A DNA stretch of 64,000 nucleotides from Cytophagaceae bacterium (GTDB taxonomy: Bacteria; Bacteroidota; Bacteroidia; Cytophagales; Cyclobacteriaceae). Position 1 is the stretch's first letter. Each line of letters starts with the position of its first letter. A program made the translations under genes and the position numbers. Of this stretch, positions 8,501 to 17,285 are shown piece after piece. The stretch lies in the NCBI GenBank assembly GCA_006969745.1, contig CP030886.1:3073234-3137233 (forward strand), given 5' to 3'. The notes below the pieces were generated by a model, which did not search any database, had not been told where the DNA came from, and saw nothing but the letters and a program-made list of their open reading frames with translations.

Positions 8501-8952
8501 TAACAATGTTTACGGACGGAGCAGCGAAGGGAAACCCTGGCCCCGGCGGATATGGCACCATACTCAGGTATGGTGATAAAGAGAAGGAGTTGTCGGAGGG
8601 TTTTAGAATGACCACCAACAACCGGATGGAGCTTTTGGCCGTTATTGCAGGCTTAGAAGCTATAAAAAAGCCAGGTTGGAATGTGTTGGTAGTTTCAGAT
8701 AGTAAGTACGTAGTAGATTCAGTAACCAAGGGCTGGTTGAAAGGCTGGGTAGCAAAGGATTTTAAAGGCAAAAAGAATCGAGACCTTTGGGAACGATACT
8801 TAAAAGCAGCTGCCGCGCACGATGTAAGGTTTAAATGGGTGAAAGGTCACGCAGGGCATCCGGAGAACGAACGGTGTGATCAACTGGCTGTAGAGGCCGC
8901 TGAACGAAAAAATCTAAAAGTAGATGCAGCTTTTGAGAATGGAATCAACTGA
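8497..8952 (+). CDS. rnhA: Ribonuclease HI
   Basis: Cleaves the RNA strand of RNA:DNA hybrids with two Mg ions. The 151-residue protein has the full DEDD set: Asp7 (MFTDGAAKGNPGPGG), Glu45 (NNRMELLA), Asp68 (VVSDSKYV), His121 (GHAGHPENE) and Asp129 (NERCDQLA). The basic handle region (KGWLKGWVAKDFKGKKNRDLW) is present, as in E. coli RNase HI. It starts within the marC stop. Confidence 0.97.
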   Translation: MITMFTDGAAKGNPGPGGYGTILRYGDKEKELSEGFRMTTNNRMELLAVIAGLEAIKKPGWNVLVVSDSKYVVDSVTKGWLKGWVAKDFKGKKNRDLWERYLKAAAAHDVRFKWVKGHAGHPENERCDQLAVEAAERKNLKVDAAFENGIN

Positions 8953-8992
8953 TTTTATAATTTAGTAGTCACATACATTAATAGGACCAAAA

Positions 8993-9622
8993 ATGAACTT
9001 CAATAAAGGTATTTTTTACTTCTTGTTTGCTGCCATAGTCATTGGATCAATGGTGACATACTTCAAGATTCAGCGAGATTTGAAGATGGAGAACCCTAAT
9101 CTGACTGATTTGGCTACTGAGCCTGATCTGCTAATGAATACAGCCGATAGGACCTTGCAAGATCATAAATCGCTGACCGCTATTAAGTTTTTGGAAGATG
9201 CCATTAAGATGATGAAGCTTCTCGAAAAAGATGGAGATAGCATAAGCACAGAAGCCATCGAAATTGCGATTACAGACCTTGAGGTTGTTGAAAGTCATAT
9301 CAAAGCAGAGGACATCAACGATGACTTAATGTATGAAGCATTTGCGGATGCAATGAATTCCCTGGCATTTGCCTCGCTGAGAGTCTCTGAGCAGTTTATC
9401 AGGGAAGGAAAAAAAGAGGAAGCACGTGTGACCATCAATCATGCGATGGATCACCTTCAAAACTCAATCAGGTTTGCCAGAGGTCAGCAAAAAGAAGATG
9501 AAATCAAGATTGCAAGTCATCTTCAGCGACTAATTGATCAGCACCTTGAAAATGATATTTCTGAAATTGACCTTGTAATGGCTGAAATCGATTCAGTCGT
9601 TAAAGCTCATGTTATCAAATAA
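8993..9622 (+). CDS. Membrane-anchored helical protein of unknown function
   Basis: 209 residues. An N-terminal hydrophobic segment (about 7-25) is followed directly by Lys/Arg (YFKIQRDLK), so it is probably an uncleaved anchor with the rest in the periplasm. The remainder is predicted all-helical and acidic, with TPR/four-helix-like heptads. I recognise no family. It follows rnhA by 40 bp and ends 3 bp before the convergent saccharopine dehydrogenase stop. Confidence 0.55.
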   Translation: MNFNKGIFYFLFAAIVIGSMVTYFKIQRDLKMENPNLTDLATEPDLLMNTADRTLQDHKSLTAIKFLEDAIKMMKLLEKDGDSISTEAIEIAITDLEVVESHIKAEDINDDLMYEAFADAMNSLAFASLRVSEQFIREGKKEEARVTINHAMDHLQNSIRFARGQQKEDEIKIASHLQRLIDQHLENDISEIDLVMAEIDSVVKAHVIK

Positions 9623-9624
9623 AC

Positions 9625-10971
9625 TTAGTAGAAAGTAGGTTCTACCTCTCGTTCATTGAATACCAAACCGGTGTTGATTAACTCTGCCAGCACCGGCTCG
9701 TATATTTCTTTTCGGATCGGCACATGAACACCGCTTAGGTTTATTTTTCCTTTAAGAATAAGTTTTGCAGCGATAGCAAGTGGAAGACCAACGGTCTTGG
9801 ACATTGCCGTGTTTACTTCATCATCGCCCAGGGCAACCATGCTTGATTCTATCTGACGAGGTTTTCCATCTTTTAGAAAGTTGAATTTGTGCCACATCAC
9901 GATCATGTCCTTATCTTCTGGCTCCAGTGACCATTTCTTTTTTAAAATATGTTCTAGTATTTGAGCCGGAGTGCCTTGATTTAGGCCTATCAGTTCATCA
10001 TCAAACATACCCAGCCACTTCAACTTAAACATGATACCATTGTCCAAATCAAGGTTTAGATAATGAGCAAGTTTCAGCTCGATTGAGTCATTTGGGTTGT
10101 ATGAAAGAAATGAATTAATGAATTGGCGATGAGTCATTTCTGACACATTCTCCATTTCATAGGAGTCATCCGTAGCTCCTAACTGTACGAATACATCCCA
10201 TGCTGAGCAATATCCGGGTCTTCTGAGTGTGCCACGATAGAGCGTTTTGATACCTCTTAAATTATATACGTCAAGGTATGCCAATGAATCACGATTTGCA
10301 TAACCCTCAAAGTAGCCATAATCCGGGATGAATATTGTTTCGGTACGTCTAAATAACTTCTGATACGGAATGTATTTATAACGCCCTTCTTGTATGAATT
10401 TGCAACTCCCTTGACCAGCTAAAACGACATTCCTTGGGTTCCATGTAAACTTGTATTTCCAGGGGTTGTCACCGACTGATTCCTCGGCTACCAGGCCACC
10501 GGTAAATGTCTCAAAACCGGTTAGCTCACATCCATCCTCACGCAATTCATCCAATACCTTCATTGCTGACATATGATCGATACCGGGATCTAAACCCATC
10601 TCCATTATCATAAGTTTGCCTGCATTTTCAAATCCTCCATTCAACGCTTTTATTTCCTCAGTCAGATAAGAAGCAGTCAAAAAATGTTTCTTGAGCTCGG
10701 CACATTTTCTAGCCACATGAATGTGCAGAGAAGCAGGAAGCATGGAGATGATCAAATCATTGGTGCCTACAAGGTTGTTTAAAAGCTCGGCATTGAAAAC
10801 ATCGAATGGAACAGCTTTAGCTTGCTGATTTCCTCCTATTTTGGATTCAGCAAGTGTCAGATCTTTCTCAGCGATTGTGATATTCCAATCTTCTTCTTCT
10901 GCGTGATTGAGTAGATAATTAATAAGTGCGGTCGATGATTTTCCCGCCCCGATAATCAGGATGTTTTGCAT
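9625..10971 (-). CDS. Saccharopine dehydrogenase-family oxidoreductase (Lys9-like)
   Basis: 448 residues. A Rossmann NAD(P) domain opens with ILIIGAGKSSTALINYL, then the family's ISMLPASLH and GLDPGIDHMSAMK motifs. The large insert domain contains TFTGGLVAEESVGDNPWKYKFTW and RNVVLAGQG. This matches the glutamate-forming saccharopine reductase branch rather than alanine or carboxynorspermidine dehydrogenases, though the substrate cannot be fixed by sight. Standalone copies are common in Bacteroidota, and no other lysine-degradation gene is adjacent. Confidence 0.88.
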   Translation of the reverse strand: MQNILIIGAGKSSTALINYLLNHAEEEDWNITIAEKDLTLAESKIGGNQQAKAVPFDVFNAELLNNLVGTNDLIISMLPASLHIHVARKCAELKKHFLTASYLTEEIKALNGGFENAGKLMIMEMGLDPGIDHMSAMKVLDELREDGCELTGFETFTGGLVAEESVGDNPWKYKFTWNPRNVVLAGQGSCKFIQEGRYKYIPYQKLFRRTETIFIPDYGYFEGYANRDSLAYLDVYNLRGIKTLYRGTLRRPGYCSAWDVFVQLGATDDSYEMENVSEMTHRQFINSFLSYNPNDSIELKLAHYLNLDLDNGIMFKLKWLGMFDDELIGLNQGTPAQILEHILKKKWSLEPEDKDMIVMWHKFNFLKDGKPRQIESSMVALGDDEVNTAMSKTVGLPLAIAAKLILKGKINLSGVHVPIRKEIYEPVLAELINTGLVFNEREVEPTFY

Positions 10972-11036
10972 GCGGCAAATATGTGTTTATCGTAATACTT
11001 ACGGAAAGACTATCAGCTTTTTTTGATAAATTATCA

Positions 11037-11309
11037 TCATGGAAATTTTTTATAGATGTCTTTTCTGTGAAGAAAACGCTCAATCCATAAATGAGAAGTC
11101 TTTGGGTCTAGGTATAGTCCCAATCTGTAATCACCGATTCTGACTCTAAAATAATTATCAAAACCTCTTAGTGTTTTGATCTTATCAATTTGCTTGATCG
11201 ATTTAGCTCCTTCAATTTGAAGAATAACCTGCTTGATTTTTATTTTTAAGGATTGATTTTTAACCTTTTCAATATCTTTCAAAAATTGCTTTCTGAATCG
11301 TGTTTTCAT
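11037..11309 (-). CDS. RelE/ParE-superfamily toxin
   Basis: 90 residues, basic. It starts MKTRFRKQFLKDIEKV and has the RelE-type beta core: LRGFDNYFRVRIGDYRLGLYLD, then WIERFLHRKDIYKKFP. The Arg and His in the last strands fit a RelE/YoeB-like mRNA interferase. The ATG overlaps the antitoxin stop (TAATG), the coupled layout of type II systems. Ribosome-dependent cleavage is inference from the family. Confidence 0.85.
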   Translation of the reverse strand: MKTRFRKQFLKDIEKVKNQSLKIKIKQVILQIEGAKSIKQIDKIKTLRGFDNYFRVRIGDYRLGLYLDPKTSHLWIERFLHRKDIYKKFP

Positions 11310-11503
11310 TAGCTCAACACATCGAAGACATCTTTTCTCGAAACTTCACCGGAATCTTTCGTTTCAATTATTGCTTTGTAAAGTCCAATGTCGATGAGTT
11401 CCTGTTTAGAAATAGGAGTGATTGAAACTCCAATTTTTTTAAGAGCCTTTAAAGCTTTCTCAAGTTTCTTAGAATCATTTGTATTTAAAATCGCAGCTTC
11501 CAT
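11309..11503 (-). CDS. Antitoxin partner of RelE/ParE-type toxin
   Basis: 64 residues. The N-terminal half is a helical, Lys-rich region (NTNDSKKLEKALKALKKIG) and the tail is SGEVSRKDVFDVLS. There is no ribbon-helix-helix motif I can name. It is called an antitoxin because it is a small gene directly upstream of and overlapping the toxin. Only 15 bp separate it from the SDR gene stop at 11519, so the pair may be read through from that gene as well as from its own promoter. Confidence 0.75.
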   Translation of the reverse strand: MEAAILNTNDSKKLEKALKALKKIGVSITPISKQELIDIGLYKAIIETKDSGEVSRKDVFDVLS

Positions 11504-11518
11504 GTAATCAAAGTTAGA

Positions 11519-12268
11519 TTAGTTTTTTTTATTCACAATTGTGCTGCTTGCCTGATCTGTAGGTAAAATAAGGAGGTCACCGATTGTTACATGAGGAGGA
11601 CGATTCAATACAAATTCAATTGTTTCTGCGACATCTATTGCTTTTAGGGGCGTATAGTTTTCATACACTTTGCTTGCTTTTGCTACATCACCTTTGAATC
11701 TAACCTCACTAAACTCCGTTTCTACAAGTCCCGGATCGATGGATGAAACCCTGATACCATGCTCATTCAGATCCATACGCATTCCTTTTGTAAGGGCATC
11801 TACAGCATGCTTTGAAGCACAGTACACATTTCCACGTGTATAAACTTCTAATCCAGCAATTGAGCTAATATTTATTATGTGGCCTTTTTTTCGTTCAACC
11901 ATACCGGGAATAACAGCTTTACTCACGTAAAGCAAGCCTTTGACATTTATGTCCAGCATTGCATCCCAGTCGTCGGTGTTGCCATCTTGAATAAGGTCCA
12001 GGCCATGAGCGTTTCCTGCATTGTTTATCAATGCATCTACTTCTTGCCATTCCACCGGAAGTGATTCAAAGGCGTTAAAAACTGCTTTTTTGTCTCTCAC
12101 ATCGAATGACAAGATTTGGCACTGGTTTTCAAGTTCTTTCTTAAGTTTTTCCAGACGTTCAATTCTGCGCCCACAAATGATTAATCGATAGTTTTTGGAT
12201 AACAAACGTGCCGCTGCTTCTCCAATTCCACTTGTTGCTCCGGTGATTACTGCGATGGGTTGACTCAT
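11519..12268 (-). CDS. SDR-family NAD(P)-dependent oxidoreductase (YdfG-like)
   Basis: 249 residues, the classical short-chain dehydrogenase length. It has TGATSGIGEAA for the cofactor, CGRR after beta-2 (suggesting NADP), NNAG, the catalytic Ser in NISSIAG, YCASK with Tyr and Lys, and DPGLVETEFSEVRF. The last motif and the overall pattern match YdfG-type 3-hydroxy acid (serine/malonic semialdehyde) dehydrogenases. The exact substrate is uncertain. It lies 4 bp from the porT-like gene in the same leftward run. Confidence 0.9.
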   Translation of the reverse strand: MSQPIAVITGATSGIGEAAARLLSKNYRLIICGRRIERLEKLKKELENQCQILSFDVRDKKAVFNAFESLPVEWQEVDALINNAGNAHGLDLIQDGNTDDWDAMLDINVKGLLYVSKAVIPGMVERKKGHIINISSIAGLEVYTRGNVYCASKHAVDALTKGMRMDLNEHGIRVSSIDPGLVETEFSEVRFKGDVAKASKVYENYTPLKAIDVAETIEFVLNRPPHVTIGDLLILPTDQASSTIVNKKN

Positions 12269-12272
12269 AGGT

Positions 12273-13115
12273 TTAACCGTTTCCTTTTCCTTTGCCGCTT
12301 TTTAGCCTTTTCTTTTGCCTGGCTTTTATCTGCCCACCACCTTTCGTTTTGCCTCCTAATTTCCGTTTTGAACTTGGCCCTCCCTCAAAAGTGACGAAGA
12401 TTCCAAGATTTTGTGTGGTAAGCTTATCAAGCCCAATGCTAAAATCATTGGGGTCGTCGGTGAGCATATTTCTCAGCCCATAGGAATACCTGATTTCTGG
12501 TGAAAATTTGAAAAATGGATAGAAAATATCAAGACCAACGCCCACATCAATGGCAAGGTTCCAGTTTCTGAGCTCCAGCTTTTGAGAGACATCTTGTTCG
12601 TCTCCCTTACCAGAGGCTTCCAATGAAGGATTGACACCAAAAACCATATACATTGCCAAGTTGCCTCTGCGAGCTGATTTGTATTTGAGAAGGAGCGGGA
12701 GCTCAACCATCGTGGCATCCTTCAATTCCCTTTGTGTGATGCCGTTTGTAAATCGATAGCTTAGATCGTTTTCATAAAAACCTACGGTAGGCAGCATTCT
12801 GAAATCCAGGTATTGGGACACTTTCATATTAATCACGAAACCTAGCTTAAAACCACCAAGGTTGCCCGGAACGATCGAATGAACAGTGTCCATTGCCGGA
12901 GATGTGAAGTAATCAGAATATCTGATAACATATTTCGAAGAATGAATTCCGATTAAGAATCCATAGTGAATCCACTGATCTTCGTAGTTGAGTAGATTGT
13001 CAGAGGGATTATTTTGCGCTACTGATGATTGCGCCAAACCGAAAATCAACAGGCAGGAAAGCGCTATTTTTCTCCCACGTAAATAGAGCTGATTCCTAGA
13101 GTTAATGGTTTGCAT
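12273..13115 (-). CDS. porT: PorT-type outer-membrane beta-barrel protein (type IX secretion)
   Basis: 280 residues. A signal peptide (about 13-33, ending SVAQ) precedes a barrel of alternating strands (HYGFLIGIHSSKYVIRY, LGGFKLGFVINMKVSQYLDFR, VELPLLLKYKS). The C-terminal roughly 30 residues are very basic (GGKTKGGGQIKARQKKRLK). PorT/SprT is a type IX secretion component and its gene typically follows ubiE in Bacteroidota, as here. The only ATG lies 52 bp inside the 3' end of ubiE in another frame, an unusually long overlap. Confidence 0.8.
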   Translation of the reverse strand: MQTINSRNQLYLRGRKIALSCLLIFGLAQSSVAQNNPSDNLLNYEDQWIHYGFLIGIHSSKYVIRYSDYFTSPAMDTVHSIVPGNLGGFKLGFVINMKVSQYLDFRMLPTVGFYENDLSYRFTNGITQRELKDATMVELPLLLKYKSARRGNLAMYMVFGVNPSLEASGKGDEQDVSQKLELRNWNLAIDVGVGLDIFYPFFKFSPEIRYSYGLRNMLTDDPNDFSIGLDKLTTQNLGIFVTFEGGPSSKRKLGGKTKGGGQIKARQKKRLKSGKGKGNG

Positions 13116-13786
13116 TTGGTGTTTTTATATCCTGTCTTTTCCAGAATTCGCAGAAAATCATCTCCAAATGGAAATTCATTCACTGATTCTGGTAAGTAGG
13201 TGTAGGCAGCATTATCCTTAGATACCACCTTCCCAATCTTCGGTAATATCCAACGAAAATAAAAATTATATAATTGTTTGAATGGAAATACCGTAGGTTT
13301 TGAAAATTCTAAAATTATAGCTCTGCCTCCAGGTCGTAGTACACGATTCATTTCAGAGAGCCCTTTTTCCAGATTTTCAAAGTTTCTCACTCCAAATGCA
13401 ACGATTACAGCATCAAACTTATTATCATCAAAATGAAGGTTTTCTGAGTCACCAGACTGCATGTCAATAATATCAGAGTACCCTTTTTTCTTCATCTTTT
13501 CACGGCCCACATTCAGCATACCTTCGGATATATCTACACCAATAACCTTTTCAGGGTTGAGTTTCAAGGACTCGATAGCGAAATCACCGGTTCCGGTAGC
13601 TATATCCAGAATCTGCTTTGGTTGAAGGTCAGATAACATTTTGATGGCTTTCTTTCTCCATCTAATGTCTATACCCAGGCTAAGAAAGTGGTTTAGGAAG
13701 TCATACTTGCCAGAAATGCTGTCGAACATCTCAGCTACCTGCTTCTTCTTAGCATCCGAGTTATCTTTGTATGGTAGTACCGTCAT
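13064..13786 (-). CDS. ubiE: Demethylmenaquinone/ubiquinone C-methyltransferase
   Basis: SAM-dependent methyltransferase making menaquinone (MenG activity in Bacteroidota). The 240 residues contain the family motif YDFLNHFLSLGIDIRWRKKA, the SAM site LDIATGTGDFAIE, and the post-motif VIVAFGVRNFENLEKGL. The C-terminus ISSIYVGEK ends inside the start of the porT-like gene. It is divergent from engB across about 60 bp. Confidence 0.95.
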   Translation of the reverse strand: MTVLPYKDNSDAKKKQVAEMFDSISGKYDFLNHFLSLGIDIRWRKKAIKMLSDLQPKQILDIATGTGDFAIESLKLNPEKVIGVDISEGMLNVGREKMKKKGYSDIIDMQSGDSENLHFDDNKFDAVIVAFGVRNFENLEKGLSEMNRVLRPGGRAIILEFSKPTVFPFKQLYNFYFRWILPKIGKVVSKDNAAYTYLPESVNEFPFGDDFLRILEKTGYKNTKCKPLTLGISSIYVGEK

Positions 13787-13848
13787 AATTGCCGCAATAT
13801 TAGTGGATTAAACCCGTGTTCGGTCGAAATGTTATCAGTTTCTTCTCC

Positions 13849-14451
13849 ATGCAGATAAAATCAGCAGAATTTGTAAAAAGCAGTCCCAATGTGGCTGATT
13901 GCCCCGAACCGACCATTCCGGAATATGCCTTTATAGGAAGGTCCAATGTGGGAAAATCCAGTTTAATCAATCACATGACAAATCGGAAGAAACTAGCCAA
14001 GACATCCTCTACACCTGGCAAGACGCAATTAATCAACCATTTCTTAATAAACGAGTCATGGTACCTGGTGGATTTGCCGGGATATGGCTGGGCCCAGACC
14101 AGTAAGACCAACAAAGCTGCCTGGAAGAAGATGATTAATTCATACCTGGAAGAACGACAAAATCTTGCGTGTGTATTCGTGCTGGTAGATTGTAGGCATG
14201 ACCCACAAAAAATTGACCTTGAATTTATGGAGTGGCTGGGAGAAAACTCCATTCCGTTCAGTATTGTGTTTACCAAAGCGGATAAACTTGGAAAAACACA
14301 GATCCAATCCAATGTCGCTAATTACAAAAAAGAAATGCGCAAAACCTGGGAAGAGCTTCCTCCAACATTCGTCACCTCTTCAACCGAAAAGATGGGAGGA
14401 GAAGAAATATTAGATTTTATTGATCGAATCAATGTAGAGATAGCAGGATAG
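13849..14451 (+). CDS. engB: Ribosome biogenesis GTP-binding protein EngB/YsxC
   Basis: TRAFAC-class GTPase needed for 50S subunit assembly. From the ATG at 13849: G1 GRSNVGKSS (about 30-38), G3 DLPGYG (75-80) and G4 TKAD, all typical. The ATG at 13816 adds 11 unconserved residues, so the downstream one is chosen. Length (about 200) matches the family. The DUF5606 gene follows after 29 bp. Confidence 0.95.
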   Translation: MQIKSAEFVKSSPNVADCPEPTIPEYAFIGRSNVGKSSLINHMTNRKKLAKTSSTPGKTQLINHFLINESWYLVDLPGYGWAQTSKTNKAAWKKMINSYLEERQNLACVFVLVDCRHDPQKIDLEFMEWLGENSIPFSIVFTKADKLGKTQIQSNVANYKKEMRKTWEELPPTFVTSSTEKMGGEEILDFIDRINVEIAG

Positions 14452-14480
14452 GATATTTTTGCAAACTCAAAAAACAACTT

Positions 14481-14957
14481 ATGGATTTTAGTGATATCGC
14501 ATCAGTTTCAGGTAAAGGAAACTTATTTAAAATCATCCAGCCCACACGAACAGGTGTAGTGCTTGAAAGCATGGATGAGCACAAAAAGAAAATGGTGGCT
14601 ACCATGCATAATAAGGTGAGTATCTTATCAGAGATATCCATTTATACCACTGACTCAGAAGGTGCGGTTCCATTGGAAGATGTGATGAAGAAAATCCATC
14701 AGGAATTTGATGGTGATACGGATTTGGATAAGAACAGTAGTCCGGAAGAGCTGAAGTCTTTTCTAAAATTCGTACTTCCTGAGTATGACGAGTCCCGGGT
14801 TTACGTTTCTGACATCAAGAAAGTGGTGAGCTGGTACGATCAAATAGTAAAGCAGGCACCTGAAGCTTTAGCTGAGAAAAAGAAGGAAAAGAAAGAAGAG
14901 AAGAAAAAAGCGGCTAAAAAACCTGCAGCTAAAAAAGAGGAGGCCAAAGGTGAGTGA
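14481..14957 (+). CDS. DUF5606 domain protein
   Basis: 158 residues. The DUF5606 core (about 1-130) begins MDFSDIASVSGKGNLFKII and contains LESMDEHKKKMVATMHNKVSILSEI-like strands. This small Bacteroidota family has no known function. The last 30 residues are almost only Lys, Glu and Ala (EKKKEKKEEKKKAAKK), a disordered charged tail. Its last codons overlap the GTG start of the thioesterase by 8 bp. Confidence 0.8.
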   Translation: MDFSDIASVSGKGNLFKIIQPTRTGVVLESMDEHKKKMVATMHNKVSILSEISIYTTDSEGAVPLEDVMKKIHQEFDGDTDLDKNSSPEELKSFLKFVLPEYDESRVYVSDIKKVVSWYDQIVKQAPEALAEKKKEKKEEKKKAAKKPAAKKEEAKGE

Positions 14958-15402
14958 GATAAAGTTTAAGTTTCGTGTGCGATGGGCAGACTTAGACCCA
15001 AATGGACACATGAGACATACAGCTTACAATGATTACTGCGCACAAGCTCGCCTGATGTATTTTGAGGAAATCAGCATGCCTTTTCATAAGTTGCTGCAGA
15101 TGAATGTAGGGCCTATCCTTTTCCGAGAGGATACAAGATTTTTTAAGGAAATTCGGATGAATGAAGAGTTTGAAGTTGGTTTTACTATATCTAAACTTCG
15201 CAGAGACGGCTCTAAATGGTCCTTCAGACATAATATTTATACCAAAGACGGTGATTTGTCTGCAAAAGTAGATGTGGACGGAGCGTGGCTTGACACGGTA
15301 AAACGAAGGACAACTGTTCCTCCAAAAGAGCTGAGCGACATACTGGTGGAGTCACTTAAGTCAGAGGACTTTGAGTGGATTCCTGATAAGACTAAGGTTT
15401 GA
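14950..15402 (+). CDS. Acyl-CoA thioesterase, hotdog fold (4HBT type)
   Basis: 150 residues. The N-terminus (RVRWADLDPNGHMRHTAYNDYCAQAR) is the 4-hydroxybenzoyl-CoA thioesterase signature, with the catalytic Asp in the WADLDPNGH turn. It starts at GTG 14950, backed by AGGAGG upstream and an 8-bp overlap with the DUF5606 gene. It probably hydrolyses a medium- or aryl-acyl-CoA in the cytosol; the substrate is unknown. The 3' end overlaps the convergent neighbour by 11 bp. Confidence 0.88.
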   Translation: MSEIKFKFRVRWADLDPNGHMRHTAYNDYCAQARLMYFEEISMPFHKLLQMNVGPILFREDTRFFKEIRMNEEFEVGFTISKLRRDGSKWSFRHNIYTKDGDLSAKVDVDGAWLDTVKRRTTVPPKELSDILVESLKSEDFEWIPDKTKV

Positions 15403-15862
15403 TATCATCAGGAATTTCACAATCCGATCGTCTTCTCGTATCCACAAGATGAAAAATTTTCCATGCACCTTCTTGCTTAATCAGGTGAAAAGCGTCCACC
15501 CCACAATGTGAAAATTGATCATCCACATAAAAAGCATAATCCACCCAGACGGAGGCTAAGTTCCCATCTATTTCTACTTTTTCATTCCAAATTGGCTCAT
15601 TCCATACTTGTTCCTTTGGCTGACCAACCGCTGAAACAAATCGCTTAAAATCACCTGCTCTTAAAATAGATTCGCCTTCCTGATTTATAAATGCGGTAAA
15701 AGTATTTGGGTTTTCAACAAAGCTCTTTTTGAGCATTGTACTATCACTAGATCGCATGGCTTCAAATACCTGATTGATAACTTTCATTATTTCCGCTTTT
15801 TCATTTTGAGCAAATCCTGTGAATGAGCATGCAAGAAGGCAAAGAATTAATATTTTTTTCAT
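15392..15862 (-). CDS. Secreted SnoaL/DUF4440-like (NTF2-fold) protein
   Basis: 156 residues with a signal peptide (about 1-18, ending TGFAQ). The cystatin/NTF2-like pattern follows: helix 'IMKVINQVFEAMRSSDSTMLKKSF', then ASVWVDYAFYVDDQFSHCGVDAFHLIKQEGAWKI. This is the usual final pair of strands of secreted DUF4440/SnoaL proteins. They often bind small ligands; enzyme activity cannot be judged. Confidence 0.75.
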   Translation of the reverse strand: MKKILILCLLACSFTGFAQNEKAEIMKVINQVFEAMRSSDSTMLKKSFVENPNTFTAFINQEGESILRAGDFKRFVSAVGQPKEQVWNEPIWNEKVEIDGNLASVWVDYAFYVDDQFSHCGVDAFHLIKQEGAWKIFHLVDTRRRSDCEIPDDIKP

Positions 15863-15906
15863 AGTCCTATTTTTGAGTGATTTGCAATAGATATTGGTGT
15901 TTTGAT

Positions 15907-16224
15907 ATGGATGAAGTTACACTAGCCAAACAGAGTTATCAACTGGTCCGAAAGGATTTTGGATTGGAGGTTGATATGGAATTTGAGGAAGGAGAAAATG
16001 ATTTTGATCGGTTGGAAGACTGGCTCACCAAACAAGTCAACTACCTTCTTGATCATGATTTAAACAGACTTTTGAATGCTTTGTATCGCATTGACATAGC
16101 TGAAGAGCAAACCAAAGAGCTTCTCCAGGGATCTAAGCAAGGTCAAATTGCCCGAAATCTGGCTCGGGCGATAATGGAACGTGAAAAACAAAAAGTAATT
16201 ACGCGACAGAAGTATCAGCTTTAA
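15907..16224 (+). CDS. Small conserved-looking cytosolic protein, unknown
   Basis: 105 residues from ATG 15907 ([11 protein letters not shown]); a start at 15877 would add ten unlikely residues (MICNRYWCFD). It is acidic and helical, with [28 protein letters not shown], a pattern I associate with small Bacteroidota proteins next to fbp. No function is known to me. Its 3' end overlaps the convergent fbp stop by 26 bp. Confidence 0.6.
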   Translation: MDEVTLAKQSYQLVRKDFGLEVDMEFEEGENDFDRLEDWLTKQVNYLLDHDLNRLLNALYRIDIAEEQTKELLQGSKQGQIARNLARAIMEREKQKVITRQKYQL

Positions 16225-17206
16225 CAAACGACATGGCATGATCTACCATTTCCTTAGACCCCAAATAGAGTGGCGATCTTTGGTGAAATGATGTAGGTTG
16301 AATGTCGAGAATACGCTCTTTACCATTAGTAGCAACCCCACCCGATTGCTCTGCAATGAAGGCCAATGCGTTACATTCATAGAGTAGCCTCAACTTTCCA
16401 TTGGGAGCATTCTCAGTATTTGGGTAAAGATAAATACCGCCTTTCATCATGTTTCTGTGGAAATCAGCCACCAAGGATCCGATGTATCGTGCAGTCATTC
16501 CTTTTTTCTTGCAATCGTCTACATATTCACGTACCCATTCATCAAAAGCAAAATAATTGCCTTCGTTGATTGAATAGATCTTCCCATCTTTCGGACATTT
16601 CATATGATCGTGAGAGAGTACAAATTCACCCAAACTGGGCTCGAGCGTAAACCCATGTACACCTCGGCCGGTTGTGTATACGAGCATTGTAGAAGAACCA
16701 TATAGTATATATCCGGCAGCTACTTGCTCAGTACCTTTTTGCAAGACATCTTCTTCCTGCACGGGCCCACCTACTGGCGAAATACGCTTGTAAATTGAGA
16801 AAATGGTCCCAATAGACACATTCACATCAATATTGGAGCTTCCATCCAGCGGATCGATTGCTACAACGTATCTACAATTGGGATTCAGGTGAATAATTTC
16901 TTGCTCTTCCTCAGATACCACTGCGCATGTCATTCCTCCATTTTTTAGCGCACGAGTAAAACGAATATCCGCTACTACATCAAGCTTTTGCTGATCTTCT
17001 CCCTGAACATTTTTTTCACCGAAACCTCCGGTAATATCCAGCAATCCTGACTTGTTAACTTCCTTATTAATAATTTTTCCAGCAAGTGCTATATCTCTCA
17101 AAAGTTGAGAAAGCTCTCCTGTTGCAGAAGAAAATTCATCTTCTTTCTGCTTAATAAAACGGTCTAAGGTTGTTCCTATAGGCAGGCCAAGCTTACTTTT
17201 GTTCAT
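16199..17206 (-). CDS. fbp: Fructose-1,6-bisphosphatase, class I
   Basis: Gluconeogenic cytosolic enzyme hydrolysing fructose 1,6-bisphosphate. The 335 residues contain the metal-binding motif [21 protein letters not shown], the upstream VSEEEQE acidic site, and the C-terminal [21 protein letters not shown]. All match class I FBPase. It is divergent from aspartokinase over 79 bp. Confidence 0.97.
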   Translation of the reverse strand: MNKSKLGLPIGTTLDRFIKQKEDEFSSATGELSQLLRDIALAGKIINKEVNKSGLLDITGGFGEKNVQGEDQQKLDVVADIRFTRALKNGGMTCAVVSEEEQEIIHLNPNCRYVVAIDPLDGSSNIDVNVSIGTIFSIYKRISPVGGPVQEEDVLQKGTEQVAAGYILYGSSTMLVYTTGRGVHGFTLEPSLGEFVLSHDHMKCPKDGKIYSINEGNYFAFDEWVREYVDDCKKKGMTARYIGSLVADFHRNMMKGGIYLYPNTENAPNGKLRLLYECNALAFIAEQSGGVATNGKERILDIQPTSFHQRSPLYLGSKEMVDHAMSFVKADTSVA

Positions 17207-17285
17207 ATTCTAGGTTAGTTCAGAAATTAGATTTTGAATATCGAACCACGAAATTAATTCATTCACTATTTATAACGTTTGCATA

